A stretch of 64,000 nt of DNA, taken from positions 69,424,286 to 69,488,285 of the forward strand of contig CM067086.1 of the NCBI GenBank assembly GCA_034008185.1, read 5' to 3'. Positions 22,816 through 34,573 of the stretch are shown here, in pieces. Position 1 is the first letter of the stretch, and each line of letters begins with the position of its first letter. The DNA is from Gorsachius magnificus (taxonomy: Eukaryota; Chordata; Aves; Pelecaniformes; Ardeidae). The translations under genes and the position numbers were made by a program. The notes below the pieces were generated by a model. The model saw only the letters and a program-made list of their open reading frames with translations. It was not told the DNA's origin and did not search any database.

Positions 22816-25800
22816 GAAGAGTTAACTAAATACAAGGAAACCAACGTGTCCTTTTTTTATACTTGCACCTAAGCAGCAGGAACGCTTACCCCAGCAAAGG
22901 GTCTGCTGTCAGCACATGTGTTTAACACCAGCCATGCACCGGTATTGCGGTGAGTCCACGTCTGACACTGCAGCAGCAATAGTGTCCCCAAAACGCATCG
23001 CACTGCAGAGAGACTTACTTCATGTTATCGTCATAAACATGAAAACAACCCAGCTTTTTCCAGACAACCAATTGTAAGTAGAAAAGGAAACCTTCCTGCT
23101 TCATAGTAGATCTGGGCTGCTTAGGTTTTGGCAAAGAAATTATCACCTCTCTACTACAGGAAGGAAAATTTCGCTGGAAGAAAACCAACGGTGCCAGTTA
23201 ACAAACAGGACATGCAAGCGTGATGATCCCATGAAACCTGTGAGAAGGTGTCCAACTCGAACATCACCACGTGAGGCCATGGCCGGTGCATGTCCAAGAG
23301 ACAAAGCGTCCCAAGACCTTTGTCAAGCAAAACGTCAAAGCAAGATACATGAGGACAAGACCATTTCACCCCACTCTGCCTCGAATGGCGCTGGGTGACA
23401 TCTTCTAGAGGAGAAAGTCAGCTAGCATCATCTCCTGAAAGGGGCTGTGAATTAGGTTCAGAGGGTCGTAACCACCTTCCAACTCTTTACGACTTCAGGG
23501 GAGTAGAAGCCTGAAACGTTCTTAAATTGTATCACGGAGCCACAGGAGGGAAAAGGTTAATATCTACCACTACAGAATGACAATGTTGGTGTCACTGTAA
23601 GGATGCACGACTGCTCTCTACAGAATTTTAATTCCCTCAGATACTTTATTACTGATAGTTCTTCCATGCGGTACCAATGGCAAGCCATCCGTATGACTCT
23701 GAGACCCCCCAAAAACCAAAATGCAAACATATTTACATTTCCTCCACATAGCTGCTTCATGCAAAGTAAATTGCCAAAGAGCATATTAATGTATTCATTT
23801 TTAAAAAAGCTTGTTTGCACTGTTTCCTTCAAGGAATTTGAAAATGTTCTTTCTCCCTTCCTTTCAAATGGCTCTTTGGAATTAGTATGCCATTGTGAGG
23901 ATCAAGGCCATTTGCACGAATATAAAATATTCAATTAATAAGACTCTGGAATATTTAATCATGACATTGAAATGCTAAGGACTGCATTAACATTTATTAT
24001 TCTCTATAAAGGAAGGATCTCCAGCACTCTGTCTGCAACTGTTCTATAATAGCTCTTTGGAGTTTTTGTGGGGTTTTGGTCTCTTTCCTAAACCAATGCT
24101 AAAAGGCAGTATTAATGCAGACTAAGCTAAATTTCATATCCACTAGAGTAACACTCCAAGAGAGAGTGAAATTACTAGCTCTTGATTTAAAAAACTGGGA
24201 GAAACATTTTTTTTTCCATTTCCAATTAGCAGAGCTTAGGTGGCAGAGAACTATGCGGCCGAGTCTTTCCATTACTGGCTTGGGCCATGGTAAAGAGCTG
24301 CGAGATGCCAAGCAGCGCACGTCTCAGAGCAGGCAGGTACCAGAGAGGTGGATAACTCCAGAGGGGGACAGCCATTTGGATACCATTAAATGAGTCCTTC
24401 TTCAGGGTTTCAAACACTGACATCACCTTCAGCCACTTGGCACATCAGTTTGCTGCATTTCATCATGTACTTCAGGGGAAGAACAAAAGTAGTGGCACAT
24501 ACAGATTCTTCATAGATAGACAAGTGCTTAATTATCTCACATGCCTGTTCCAAGTAGCCAAATAAATTAGATGAATCCTACTAGGGCAGATACCCGACAG
24601 AGGTGCATCTGCCCCACACTCCCAATTTAAGCTCCCAAACAGACAACAGCAACATAGCAAGTATTTTCATTTGTATAGTGCAGAGCTGTCTGCCAAAAAT
24701 CAAGTGATGCAGCCCTACCTAGCACAGGTAATTCCCCTGCATGGGTAACATAAAGGGAGCTTATCCACCTCCTCCTGATCCCTGACCCATTCTCCCATGG
24801 CGTGATGCTTTTCCCACAAAAGCCCCTGCTTCTGCCTTGGAGGCTGGCTGGGCCACACGAGGCCGCGGGCTAGCCAAGGGCTCTCTTTCAAAGAACAGAA
24901 TCATCAAAGGGATTTGCATTACCTAAGATAAGGGTTACGCGTGGAAATCTAACATTATCCCCAAACATTATCATCATCCAAAGTCTTCATTTTGTTGCTT
25001 CTGGAGAGTCCCAACTTCTGCTGGGGCTGTGTAAGGTTCTTGTAAGGATGCTCACTGCCTCAGAGGAAAGGTCCCACCACTTCCTGGGATTGGGCCCAAG
25101 CGTGGTAGCAAAGCCCAAGGTCAAGCCACCTTGTCTGGACTCTGCATTGGCATCGTATCTGACACATGCATGGAAACAGCAAAGAACAAAATGCACATGT
25201 GAAAAAATTACAGAGGTCCTCCGGACTGCGAAAGCAGCCTCAGAGCCCAACTCCCTTCCTTCATTTGGGAAAGAAGATTCTCCTGGATAATGGGCCTGGA
25301 AACCAGGTTTCCCTCTTTATAGGCAAATATTAATGTATTATTATTTAGGTGCTATTAAATGTCTTTCCCAAAGAACTTCAACTCTGGACAGTCCCTGTTA
25401 AGACATACAACTGAATGGAAGGCTGGAAGATCAAAGGAGCAAAGTAACACACACACGCATCACGCCTGGGGGACTCTATTTAAATAAAGCCACGCCGAAC
25501 CCCTGACAGCAGCTACCTGAAGGGGTGAGCAAAGGCCTTCCCTGCCTGACCACAGCAGTGCTCTGTCCTCCAAAAGACCGAGGATTGATTCCTTCATCTA
25601 CCTTTATAAATCCATCTGTGCAGCATTTAGGAGTTCTCTCTTTGATGGTAAAGCTGACTCTGCTCCCATCCAACTGGACTGCACAGGGCTTCTCCTAAGT
25701 TGCAAGGGAGTGAAATTCAATTGGAAGTGAAAGATATTACAGATGACTTTAAATTACCTTTTTTAGAACAAAACGCACATCTTGCTAGTAACGGTAGGAC

Positions 25801-26192
25801 CCAGATAGAGCACTTGATATGTATTCTCACCGAAGAATCACCAAAATAAAAATAGGCAATAATATTTTGACCTTGGTCTTGATAAAAATAAGAGCATGTC
25901 AAAGAAAAGCTTGAGACAAGTGAAGAATCATGGGCTTCAGTCTAATGAAAAGGTCTGTAATATGGCTCTTGATTTCACAAGTTTCTTATTAAAGGAGCAA
26001 ACTGGACTGAAGAGTTCATACCCACTGGTGGGATGAAAGTTTTAAGATGCTAGAATTTCTAATCCAGCAAGCTGAAAAAAAACCAAGTAGGGCTATTTAT
26101 ATGAACTGGCCTCTTCAGAAAAGGTACTGGGAGCACAGCTACCACAATTGCTGCTTTGAAAATTGGTGGAAAATATACAGACCATCTGAATC
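22816..26192. other. No gene seen; 3.4 kb free of CR1
   Basis: Mostly AT-rich unique sequence. I see no exon or RNA gene. It may hold conserved noncoding elements, but this cannot be judged from a single sequence. Confidence 0.55.
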
Positions 26193-26572
26193 TTCAGCCT
26201 GGAGCAGAGAAGGCTGTGGGCAGAGCTGAGTGCGGCCGCTCAGGGCTTCAAGGGGGGCCAGAGGAAAGGGGGGGACAAGCTTTTTAGCAGGGCCAGCTGG
26301 GACAGGACAAGGGGGGATGGCTTTAAACTGAAGCAGGGGAGGGTTAGACTGGATCTAAGGCAGAAATTCTTTCCAGTGAGGGTGGTGAAACCCTGGCAGG
26401 GGTTGCCCAGAGAGGGGGTGGAGGCCCCATCCCTGGGACCATTCCAGGCCAGGTTGGAGGGGGCTGTGAGCAACCTGATGTGGTTCAAGGTGTCCCTGCT
26501 CCTGCAGGGGAGTTGGGCTGGGTGACCTCTGGGGGTCCCTTCCCACCCAAAGCATTCTGTGATTCTATGATA
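26193..26572 (+). mobile_element. CR1 (young subfamily), ORF2 end and 3' UTR
   Basis: Begins at TTCAGCCTGGAGCAGAGAAG and ends in GATTCTATGATAAT. Nearly identical to the 3' part of 12897-13442. Confidence 0.93.
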
Positions 26573-27756
26573 ATCTTAGAGGGCATATAGGGAAATACAC
26601 GGGAATGTCAGAACCGTCAAAACCAAAGTTGGTTAAGACCTTCCAAATGACAGGAAAAACAGTGGCAAACACATCAGATGAAGCATGGAACTGACTCGAG
26701 ATGGGGAAATGCTCACGACCAGCCCTGGCCATGCTAACATTGATGCCAAGCTCTATTTCTTAAACTGAATGCTGTAGCGGGATTTATTAGCTTTGGGAGC
26801 AGCGCGACTCTGCATCTGTCAGGAGGCCAGCAAGAGCCCTGCTGGATGAGCATTGCTGCACCACGCTCACAGCACGACCCAAGCAGACCCTCAAAGAGCT
26901 TGGCTTATTTCAGTCAGGAAAAAACCAAAACGAAGCTGCAAGATGGCATTTTTCCTCAGTGTATTCAGGGACACAAACATCAGGGAGGGAGAAGAGTTGT
27001 TAAAACTAAAAGGCAAAAATGCTTGCACAGTAGTAAATGGTATAAAATAGTCATAAATCCAGGCTGGAAATCTGAAGATTTATAATCCTGATGGCAGTGA
27101 AATCCTAAGACAGCCTCTCAGCAGTAGTGGTAGAGGCAAAAACCCCTCTGCCTTGCTTTCAGATGCAGTTTGCTCAGGCTGCAAGGATAATTACATGAGA
27201 GGGGCTGTTAAAACAGTTGGCCAGGACATGCAAACCACAGCGATGTTGCAGCAGTGCTCGTACCAGAGAGGTCCCCACCCAGACATCAGACCAGCATGTG
27301 GTTACCTGTATGTTTACAGGCAGTCCCAGTGTAGCAAAATTGCTCATACGGTTAAAGTCAAGCACCTGCTGAAGCCAGATTTATGCCACCAAGCATAACT
27401 CAACTGGTAATTCAAGCTTACTGTCAGGAGTTTGGGGCCAGGAGGTTGGCTGCTTTTTGGATCACTAAACAGCTCTCCGCACTTCTACTTCAGTTTTATG
27501 GTCTGAATGGAGTTATTGATTGGAAAGGTTTCTCCGCTGCCTCCCACTTTCACACCAAGCAACCCCAAACATTTATCACCAATTTTATTCTGGAAAAGGC
27601 ATGAAAGAACCAAAATTCAGTAGAAAAGCAGTTACATGGGGAAAAGGGAGTCAGGAGAGACACCATGTAACCCTGGCCCTGCTCTTAGCCTGCCAGCTGA
27701 CTCCAGGCATGTGCTTCTGCTGCTCCTCCGTGCCTGCTCAGACCGAGCTCCTCGGG
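26573..27756. other. No gene seen
   Basis: Unique sequence before the nested CR1 pair. Confidence 0.6.
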
Positions 27757-27942
27757 AAGGGTCCGTACCCCGGGGGCCAATACTGCTTACCATCTTCATT
27801 AATGACCTGGATGACGGCACAGAGCACAGCCTCAGCAAGCCTGCGGATGATGCACCATGGGGAAGGGTAGCTGATAGAGCAGATGGGTCTGCTGCCATTC
27901 AGAAGGACCTGGACAGGCAGGAGAAATGGGCTGAGAAGAACC
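27757..27942 (+). mobile_element. Older CR1, 5' part of an interrupted copy (RT fragment)
   Basis: The translation shows a decayed RT block: GSVPRGPILLTIFINDLDDG, then [16 protein letters not shown]. It breaks at AACC (27939-27942), and its continuation (LMEFNKGKSKVLQLGRNNP) resumes at 28941 after a younger CR1. Confidence 0.8.
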
Positions 27943-28940
27943 AGTCCATGGGTGGACAGTTCGGTGGATAAGGAACTGGCTGGATGGCCGCATCCAGAGG
28001 GTAGTGGTCAATGGCTCAATGTCCGGATGGAGACCGGTGACGAGTGGTGTCCCTCAGGGGTCCGTACTGGGACTGGTGCTGTTTAATGTTTTCATCAATG
28101 ACTTAGACAGCGAGATCGAATGCACCCTCAGCAAGTTTGCGGACGACACCAAACTGAGTGGTGCGGTTGACACACCAGAAGGACGGGATGTCATCCAGAG
28201 AGACCTGGACAGGCTGGAGAGGTGGGGGCATGGGAACCTCATGAGGTTCAACAAGGCCAAGTGCAAGGTCCTGCACCGGGGGCGGGGTAACCCCCAGTAT
28301 CAGTACAGGCTGGGGGAAGAAAGGGTGGAGAGCAGCCCTGCCCGGAGGGACTTGGGGGGGCTGATGGATGAAAAGCTGGCCATGAGCGGCCGGGTCTGGC
28401 AGCCCAGAAGCCAACCCTACCCTGGGCTGCATCAGGAGAAGCGTGGCCAGCGTCGAGGGAGGGGATTGTGCCCCTCTGCTCTGCTCTGGGGAGACCTCCC
28501 CTGGAGCCCTGCGTCCAGCTCGGGAGCCCTCAGCACCAGGAGGACCCGGAGAGAGTGGGGTAGCCTGGAGCAGAGGAGGCTGCGGGCAGAGCTGAGTGCG
28601 GCCGCTCAGGGCTTCAAGGGGGCCCAGAGGAAAGGGGGGGACAAGCTTTTTAGCAGGGCCAGCTGGGACAGGACAAGGGGGGATGGCTTTAAACTGAAGC
28701 AGGGGAGGGTTAGACTGGATCTAAGGAGGAAATTCTTTCCAGTGAGGGTGGTGAAACCCTGGCAGGGGTTGCCCAGAGAGGGGGTGGAGGCCCCGTCCCT
28801 GGGAACATTCCAGGCCAGGTTGGAGGGGGCTGTGAGCAACCTGATGTGGTTCAAGGTGTCCCTGCTCCTGCAGGGGGGTTGGGCTGGGTGACCTCTGGGG
28901 GTCCCTTCCAAGGCAAAACATTCTGTGATTCTATGATTCT
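27943..28940 (+). mobile_element. Young CR1 nested inside an older CR1, RT fragment to tail
   Basis: Carries RT motifs in one frame: [18 protein letters not shown] (frame-shifted near 27970), then [32 protein letters not shown] and [13 protein letters not shown], open from 28004 to 28891. FADD is the catalytic box of CR1/LINE reverse transcriptase. It ends in GATTCTATGATTCT. 5'-truncated within RT, lacking the endonuclease, so it cannot move on its own. Confidence 0.92.
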
Positions 28941-29580
28941 AACCTCATGGAGTTCAACAAAGGGAAAAGCAAAGTCCTGCAGCTGGGGAGGAATAACCCC
29001 ATGCACCAGTATATGCTGAGGGCCAACGGGCTGGAGAGCACTTGGCTGAGAAGGACCTGGCGTCCTGGTGTACAAGCACTTGAACGTGACTCAGCAGTGT
29101 GGCCAATGGCCACCGGTCTCCTGGGCTGCATCAGGCAGAGGCTGCAAGCAGGCTGAGGGAGGGGGCTTAGGTGGAAAGAGCCCAGCGAAGGCCCACAAAG
29201 ATGATGAGGGCCTGGAGCATCTCTCACATGAGGAGAGGCTGAGAGAGCTGGGACTGCTCAGCCTGGAGAGGAGAAGGCTCAGGGGGATCTCATCAATGTA
29301 TATGGATACCTGAAAGGAGGGTGTAAAGGAGACAGAGCCAGCGCTCTCAGTGGCACCCAGGGAAAGGACAAGAGACAACAGGAACAAACTGAAACACACC
29401 AAATGTCATCCAAACATAAGAAAAAAACATTATTAGTGCAAGGGTGAGTGAAAATTGGAACAGGGTGCCCAAGTAGGTTTTGGAACATCCACCCACAGAA
29501 GCAGTGAAAACCCACCTGGGAACAACCCAGAGCAACCTGCTCTAACTGACCCTGCTTGGAGCGGCTGCAGACACCCTTCC
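28941..29580 (+). mobile_element. Older CR1, 3' part of the interrupted copy
   Basis: Resumes with AACCTCATGGAGTTCAACAA, the codons that should follow 27942. It runs through GGCTGAGAGAGCTGGGACTG and a diverged 3' UTR to near 29580, with no clear tail. Confidence 0.8.
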
Positions 29581-30609
29581 AGCCTCAGCCACCCTGAGAT
29601 TTATCCAGGGCACGGCTCTAACATGCACTAGGAACTGCTCCAGGCTGGACTGCCCGAGCGGGACATCCCAGAAACGCACTGTAGGCGCTTGGAAAAGTTC
29701 ATCTTCCTGCACGGAGATGCCACACAGCTCTTTGCAGGAAACTGAAAAATTGGGAAATCTGGAAACCTCCAGCGTCATTTGGACCTAAATTGCATCGAGT
29801 GAGCTCTCAGACCTGAAAGATATCTTTTCCCAGGCAGAAGCCTGAGCAAGGCAGTGCATTTGGCAAACATCCAAGGGACTTGTGAAATGAAGTAGTAAAA
29901 AAATGGCAACACCAATTTTAAATTGTTTTAAGTACTCACCAATGAATAATCTGCAGGTAGACAACATCTACTTTGCTAATGGCTTTATAATTTGTGTTGT
30001 GTTAAGAATAAGCATTAGCATGGCTGAAGATTCCTGCATTTTGCTAGATCAAAATATCTCCTAAGTGACAAAAATAGAAAGCAGCACTGAAGAATTTATC
30101 CCTCAGACAGAACAAACATTGCTTTCACTTTTCTAATACACAATGCATAGGCATGTTAACATTGACGGTTAGCATCCATGAATATCAACGCTATTACAAT
30201 TTGCTATTATTTAAAAGCAGTTGCATATACTTTACAGGCACTAGACTGCCCAAGCACTTTGCCTTTAGTTTTAAATTTGTTCAAATTGTTTAGCACATGC
30301 CTTTGGCAGATGTCCCTGTGGGTCAGCCTGGAACAGTATCTGAAGGAGAGAACTCTTCCATCCTTCCCCTACGGCAAGGCCACCAAGGCCCGTGGCTGTG
30401 GGAGCTCCTGTGAGCACCAGGCACAGGCAGAGGACAGCACAGGAGGTGGACAGGCTGAGCTTACCCACTGCAGCCATGCTAGGGTCACTGGTGTGAAGCT
30501 GTTACTGCTCCTCAGCCAAGAGGGATTCAGTTGCTGCTTACAGGGGAGGGGACACACACTCCAACTTGTCCAGTGCTGAGGTGACACCAGCCTCATGGGG
30601 TGCAGGAGT
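29581..30609. other. No gene seen
   Basis: AT-rich unique sequence between CR1 copies. Confidence 0.6.
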
Positions 30610-31058
30610 CATAGAATCATGGAATGTTTTGGGTGGGAAGGGACCCCCAGAGGTCACCCAGCCCAACCCCCCTGCAGGAGCAGGGACACCTTGAACCACA
30701 TCAGGTTGCTCACAGCCCCCTCCAACCTGGCCTGGAATGGTCCCAGGGATGGGGCCTCCACCACCTCTCTGGGCAACCCCTGCCAGGGTTTCACCACCCT
30801 CACTGGAAAGAATTTCTGCCTTAGATCCAGTCTAACCCTCCCCTGCTTCAGTTTAAAGCCATCCCCCCTTGTCCTGTCCCAGCTGGCCCTACTAAAAAGA
30901 TTTTCCCCATCTTTCCTATAGGCCCCCTTTAGATACTGAAAGGCCGTAATCAGGTCTCGCCGCAGCCTTCTCTGCTCCAGGCTGAACACCCCCAACTCTC
31001 AGCCTGGCCTCATAAGAGAGGTGCTCCAGCCCTCGGAGCATTTTAGTAGCCCTCGTCA
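30610..31058 (-). mobile_element. CR1 (young subfamily), ORF2 end and 3' UTR
   Basis: Reversed tail CATAGAATCATGGAATG through GCTGGCCCTACTAAAAAGAT to TTTTAGTAGCCCTCGTCACG. In the middle it carries a variant block (ATACTGAAAGGCCGTAATCA) in place of the NotI-bearing block. 38407-39316 shows a similar block. Confidence 0.93.
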
Positions 31059-31589
31059 CGGAGTCACGGAGGTCTGTTCTGTATCTTCTTTCCATGCCAA
31101 TGTAAAGAAGCTTTTTCTGTGCCCAGCACTTCTACTCCACAGCCCGTGCTCACTGCCCCACCACAGCAACACCGAGCCCGTTTATTCCAGCACTCAGCAC
31201 TACATGCTGGTAATTCCCCAGACCTCACTAGTTTACCCACAATCATGCAAACACGCTTTTGGATTTCTCTTTTTTTCAGCAGTGCCTGTCAGGGCCACCT
31301 TGCCCTCTGGCTCCAGAGGGCTGTGCTGCTCCACACCTCCCAGACTGGGACACGTCCCCTGCTCCTACCTTGGTCTCACCTATTTCCCCCCGGGTTCACT
31401 CCCAGCCCTTTTCCTAACCCTCGCTGCTTCGCCTGGACATCTCACTGCCCACAGGCAGACGCAGGTACAGAGAGGAGGTGCAGCAGCAGATGCAATGCCA
31501 AGTCCCACAGGGCTTTCATAGTTGTAGGAAAAGGCTGATCAATCAGAGAGGGTCCATCAAAGAGCCAGGAGAACCATTAAAGAATCTGG
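31059..31589. other. No gene seen
   Basis: Unique sequence. The plus-strand open frame 31021-31521 starts in the CR1 and shows no known domain. Confidence 0.55.
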
Positions 31590-31883
31590 AATCATAGAAT
31601 CAGAGAATCACCTCGGTTGGAAAAGACCTTTAAGATCATCGAGTCCAACCGTTAACCTAGCACTGCCATCCCACCACTAAAACATGTCCCTAAGCACCTC
31701 ATCCATCCTTCTTTTAAATACCTCCAGGGGTGGGGACTCCACCACCTCCCTGGGCAGCCCATTCCAGAGCCTGAGAACCCTCTCGGTGAAGAAGTTTTTC
31801 CTAATGTCCAGCCTAAACCTGCCCTGGCGCAGCTTCAAACCATTCCCCCTCGTCCTATCGTCCGTTACCAGGGAGATGCAGGT
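31590..31883 (-). mobile_element. CR1 (older subfamily) 3' end
   Basis: Reversed tail, then AAAAGACCTTTAAGATCATC. The minus-strand frame reads [20 protein letters not shown] and [20 protein letters not shown], the conserved C-terminal end of CR1 ORF2. Confidence 0.92.
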
Positions 31884-34178
31884 ATCAAGCATCTGAGGAC
31901 ACACAGAGATGCTCCCAGTAAGGACATGAAATTCTTACTGCTCCTGTACAAGCTAAGCGCTGATCTCATCGCAGAAGAGATTATCTGCTTCAAAAGCACA
32001 AACTTGGACACAAACTGGTCTAGAAGCAGCAGCAAAGTGACACGGGTTCGTGCTTCCAGCTGAGACAAAGGCCGAGACAGACTGTGACTGCTCTCTAGAG
32101 ACGCACCAGGGAGAAAATAACAGTGAAGGGAGAGAATTCGGTAAGCTGAAGGCCAGGGCCAGCCGGAGAACCGAGAGTTATAAATGAGCTATGAGTACAT
32201 TTACACTGGAAACAAGAAGGCAGCATCTAATCACTAGGAAAGAAATACTGAGGAATACGCTCCAGTACGGCAACAGGAAAAATAAGCAATTAGTTAAAAA
32301 TGAGCTCAGCTTGTGACAACAGCAGGGTAAGACTGAAAGCAAGAATTCAGGAGTCTTTCATGGAACATGTTCCTAAGGTTATGGCTGATCCAGCAAGGGA
32401 AGATGGTGAAGGGTTAGCTCAGGGGTCTGCGAGGTGAACCTCGGATGCACAGGCAGGAGAACTGAGACCTGGGGGAGGGCCTGGCGCTGCCGGCGTACAC
32501 ACTGCTGGAGACCATCTGTTATGAAGGGGCTGGAGACCCAGGATTCAATCTCCAAGTGGTCTCTGTAAAAGCAACAGGAGGATCTAAGATTTGGAAAACC
32601 TGCCTTGCATGGGGAGATGAGAGAAGCTTTTCACATTTCATTTAACGGAGTGAAAGGATGAGACCTCTTCACCAGCTGCTCGGGCTGAAAGTTTTTGGCA
32701 TTAGGCTGCTCTTCATTCCAGCTGAGAAAAGAAGCATCTGGAAACTAAAGCAAAACCATTTCAGGTAGGAGGTAAAGTACACAGTTCTAACACTGAGGTG
32801 ACAGTCATCGGAACTAAGTAAGGATTGTGGTTGGTTTCTCAGTGGGATCTGAAGTCATTCCACAGAAGGCACTGGGCTCTCCTACAAGCCAATGGGTCCA
32901 ACTGAAACTAACTGGGACAGTAATTTCTACAGCCTGCATGATGGCAAAATTCAGACTGCATAGGTAAAACACTTTTCTCTTGGGATCTGTGAGCGGGGGT
33001 AACCAGCAGCAGAGCGTGGGGGAGGCGGCACAGCTTTCAAAACTCAAGACAAGCTTTAGCTAAGCTGTGCACCACACAAGGCATTTTCCTGAACCCTTGC
33101 CCATGCCTATGTTTCTCAGAATCACAGATGGGGGGCATATTTAAATGCCACGCACTGTAAGCATTATGAATAACGATGTTTTTAGCAGAAGTACCTTCCA
33201 GGCAGAGCTGTGTGCTGGCCAGAGACCCCTGCTGCAGAGCCAGGCGGAGCACTGAAGGCAGCTCCTGCCATCTCGTGGACACGGGCCCGCCGCCGCGCCG
33301 CTCCGGCATCGCACATCAAACCCGCTTTGGCAAAACGCAGCACTTTTCCTTCTTCAGTACCTCCTCCCTGGAAATGCTTGTCAGTCAAGCCTTTCCACCT
33401 GGATGCAGAAGAAAATCCCCTCTCACGTGAGGACCCCCCCCACACCCAGTGCACGTACCACGAACGGCATCAGGGAGCAACGCACCATCTGTTTACGGAT
33501 TTTGTGAGACTCCGCACAGCCCAGCGAGGCTTGAAAGGAAATACTTGGCATTTAGGGGCTGATCCCCAGAGCTTCACTGGTTTTGCCTCTACACCTAAGG
33601 CAGCAGGACCATTTACGAAAAAATCCAATTTCAAAAGGTTTTATGAATAATCTCTAAGCAACAAAATATTTTAAAGACTTTTCTTATACCATACTTATGC
33701 AAAATGTTACAAAGATCAAACTCATTTTTTTATAAATTATCCAAATGTATCTTTGTAAAACAAATTATGAAGTAGCTCATTTTAGAGTTTAAAACGAGTA
33801 TATTGATAACGTTTGAATAATGGCACTAATTTGGTTTTAAGCTTTTTAAAAATATGCTTAGCCAAATTAGCATGTTAGCAGTTTAATACTGCAGCTGAAG
33901 ACATTTGGATCATTTATAGGATCTCAACACACCAAACAAAACTGGATCAGAGTCCATACTGCACACTTTTCTACCATTGCAATAAATAGGCCTTGGACAT
34001 TTTAATTAGCATACTTAAGAAAAGCAATTTTAGGCTTTAAGCATTTTTGCTTCTTCTGTAATAAGTTACAAATTGCTGCACTACCAAGTTTCCCCCTCTC
34101 TGAGTTTGCTCCTCACCCACTAAAACCTGGAGCGCTCACAGTTCAGCAGGTGTCGAATGCAGCACACGCATCAACATT
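31884..34178. other. No gene seen; AT-rich block 33650-34080
   Basis: Unique sequence. The last 430 bases before the next CR1 are strikingly AT-rich, with several TAATTAG/AATTAG-type motifs and no repeat, a candidate conserved noncoding element. Confidence 0.5.
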
Positions 34179-34573
34179 CATAGAATCACAGAATCACGGA
34201 ATGGTTTGAGTGGGAAGGGACCCCCAGAGGTCACCCAGCCCAACCCCCCTGCAGGAGCAGGGACACCTTGAACCACATCAGGTTGCTCACAGCCCCCTCC
34301 AACCTGGCCTGGAATGGTCCCAGGGATGGGGCCTCCACCCCCTCTCTGGGCAACCCCTGCCAGGGTTTCACCACCCTCACTGGAAAGAATTTCTGCCTTA
34401 GATCCAGTCTAACCCTCCCCTGCTTCAGTTTAAAGCCATCCCCCCTTGTCCTGTCCCAGCTGGCCCTGCTAAAAAGCTTGTCCCCCCCTTTCCTCTGGGC
34501 CCCCTTGAAGCCCTGAGCGGCCGCACTCAGCTCTGCCCGCAGCCTCCTCTGCTCCAGGCTGAACACCCCCAAC
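34179..34573 (-). mobile_element. CR1 (young subfamily), ORF2 end and 3' UTR
   Basis: Reversed tail CATAGAATCACAGAATCACG to GGCTGAACACCCCCAAC, with an intact GCGGCCGC. The minus-strand frame is open throughout (34575-34231). Confidence 0.94.

Noticed and set aside
28004..28891. 295-codon open frame as a host gene
   Set aside because: It is CR1 ORF2 sequence with the FADD reverse-transcriptase box and CR1 C-terminus.
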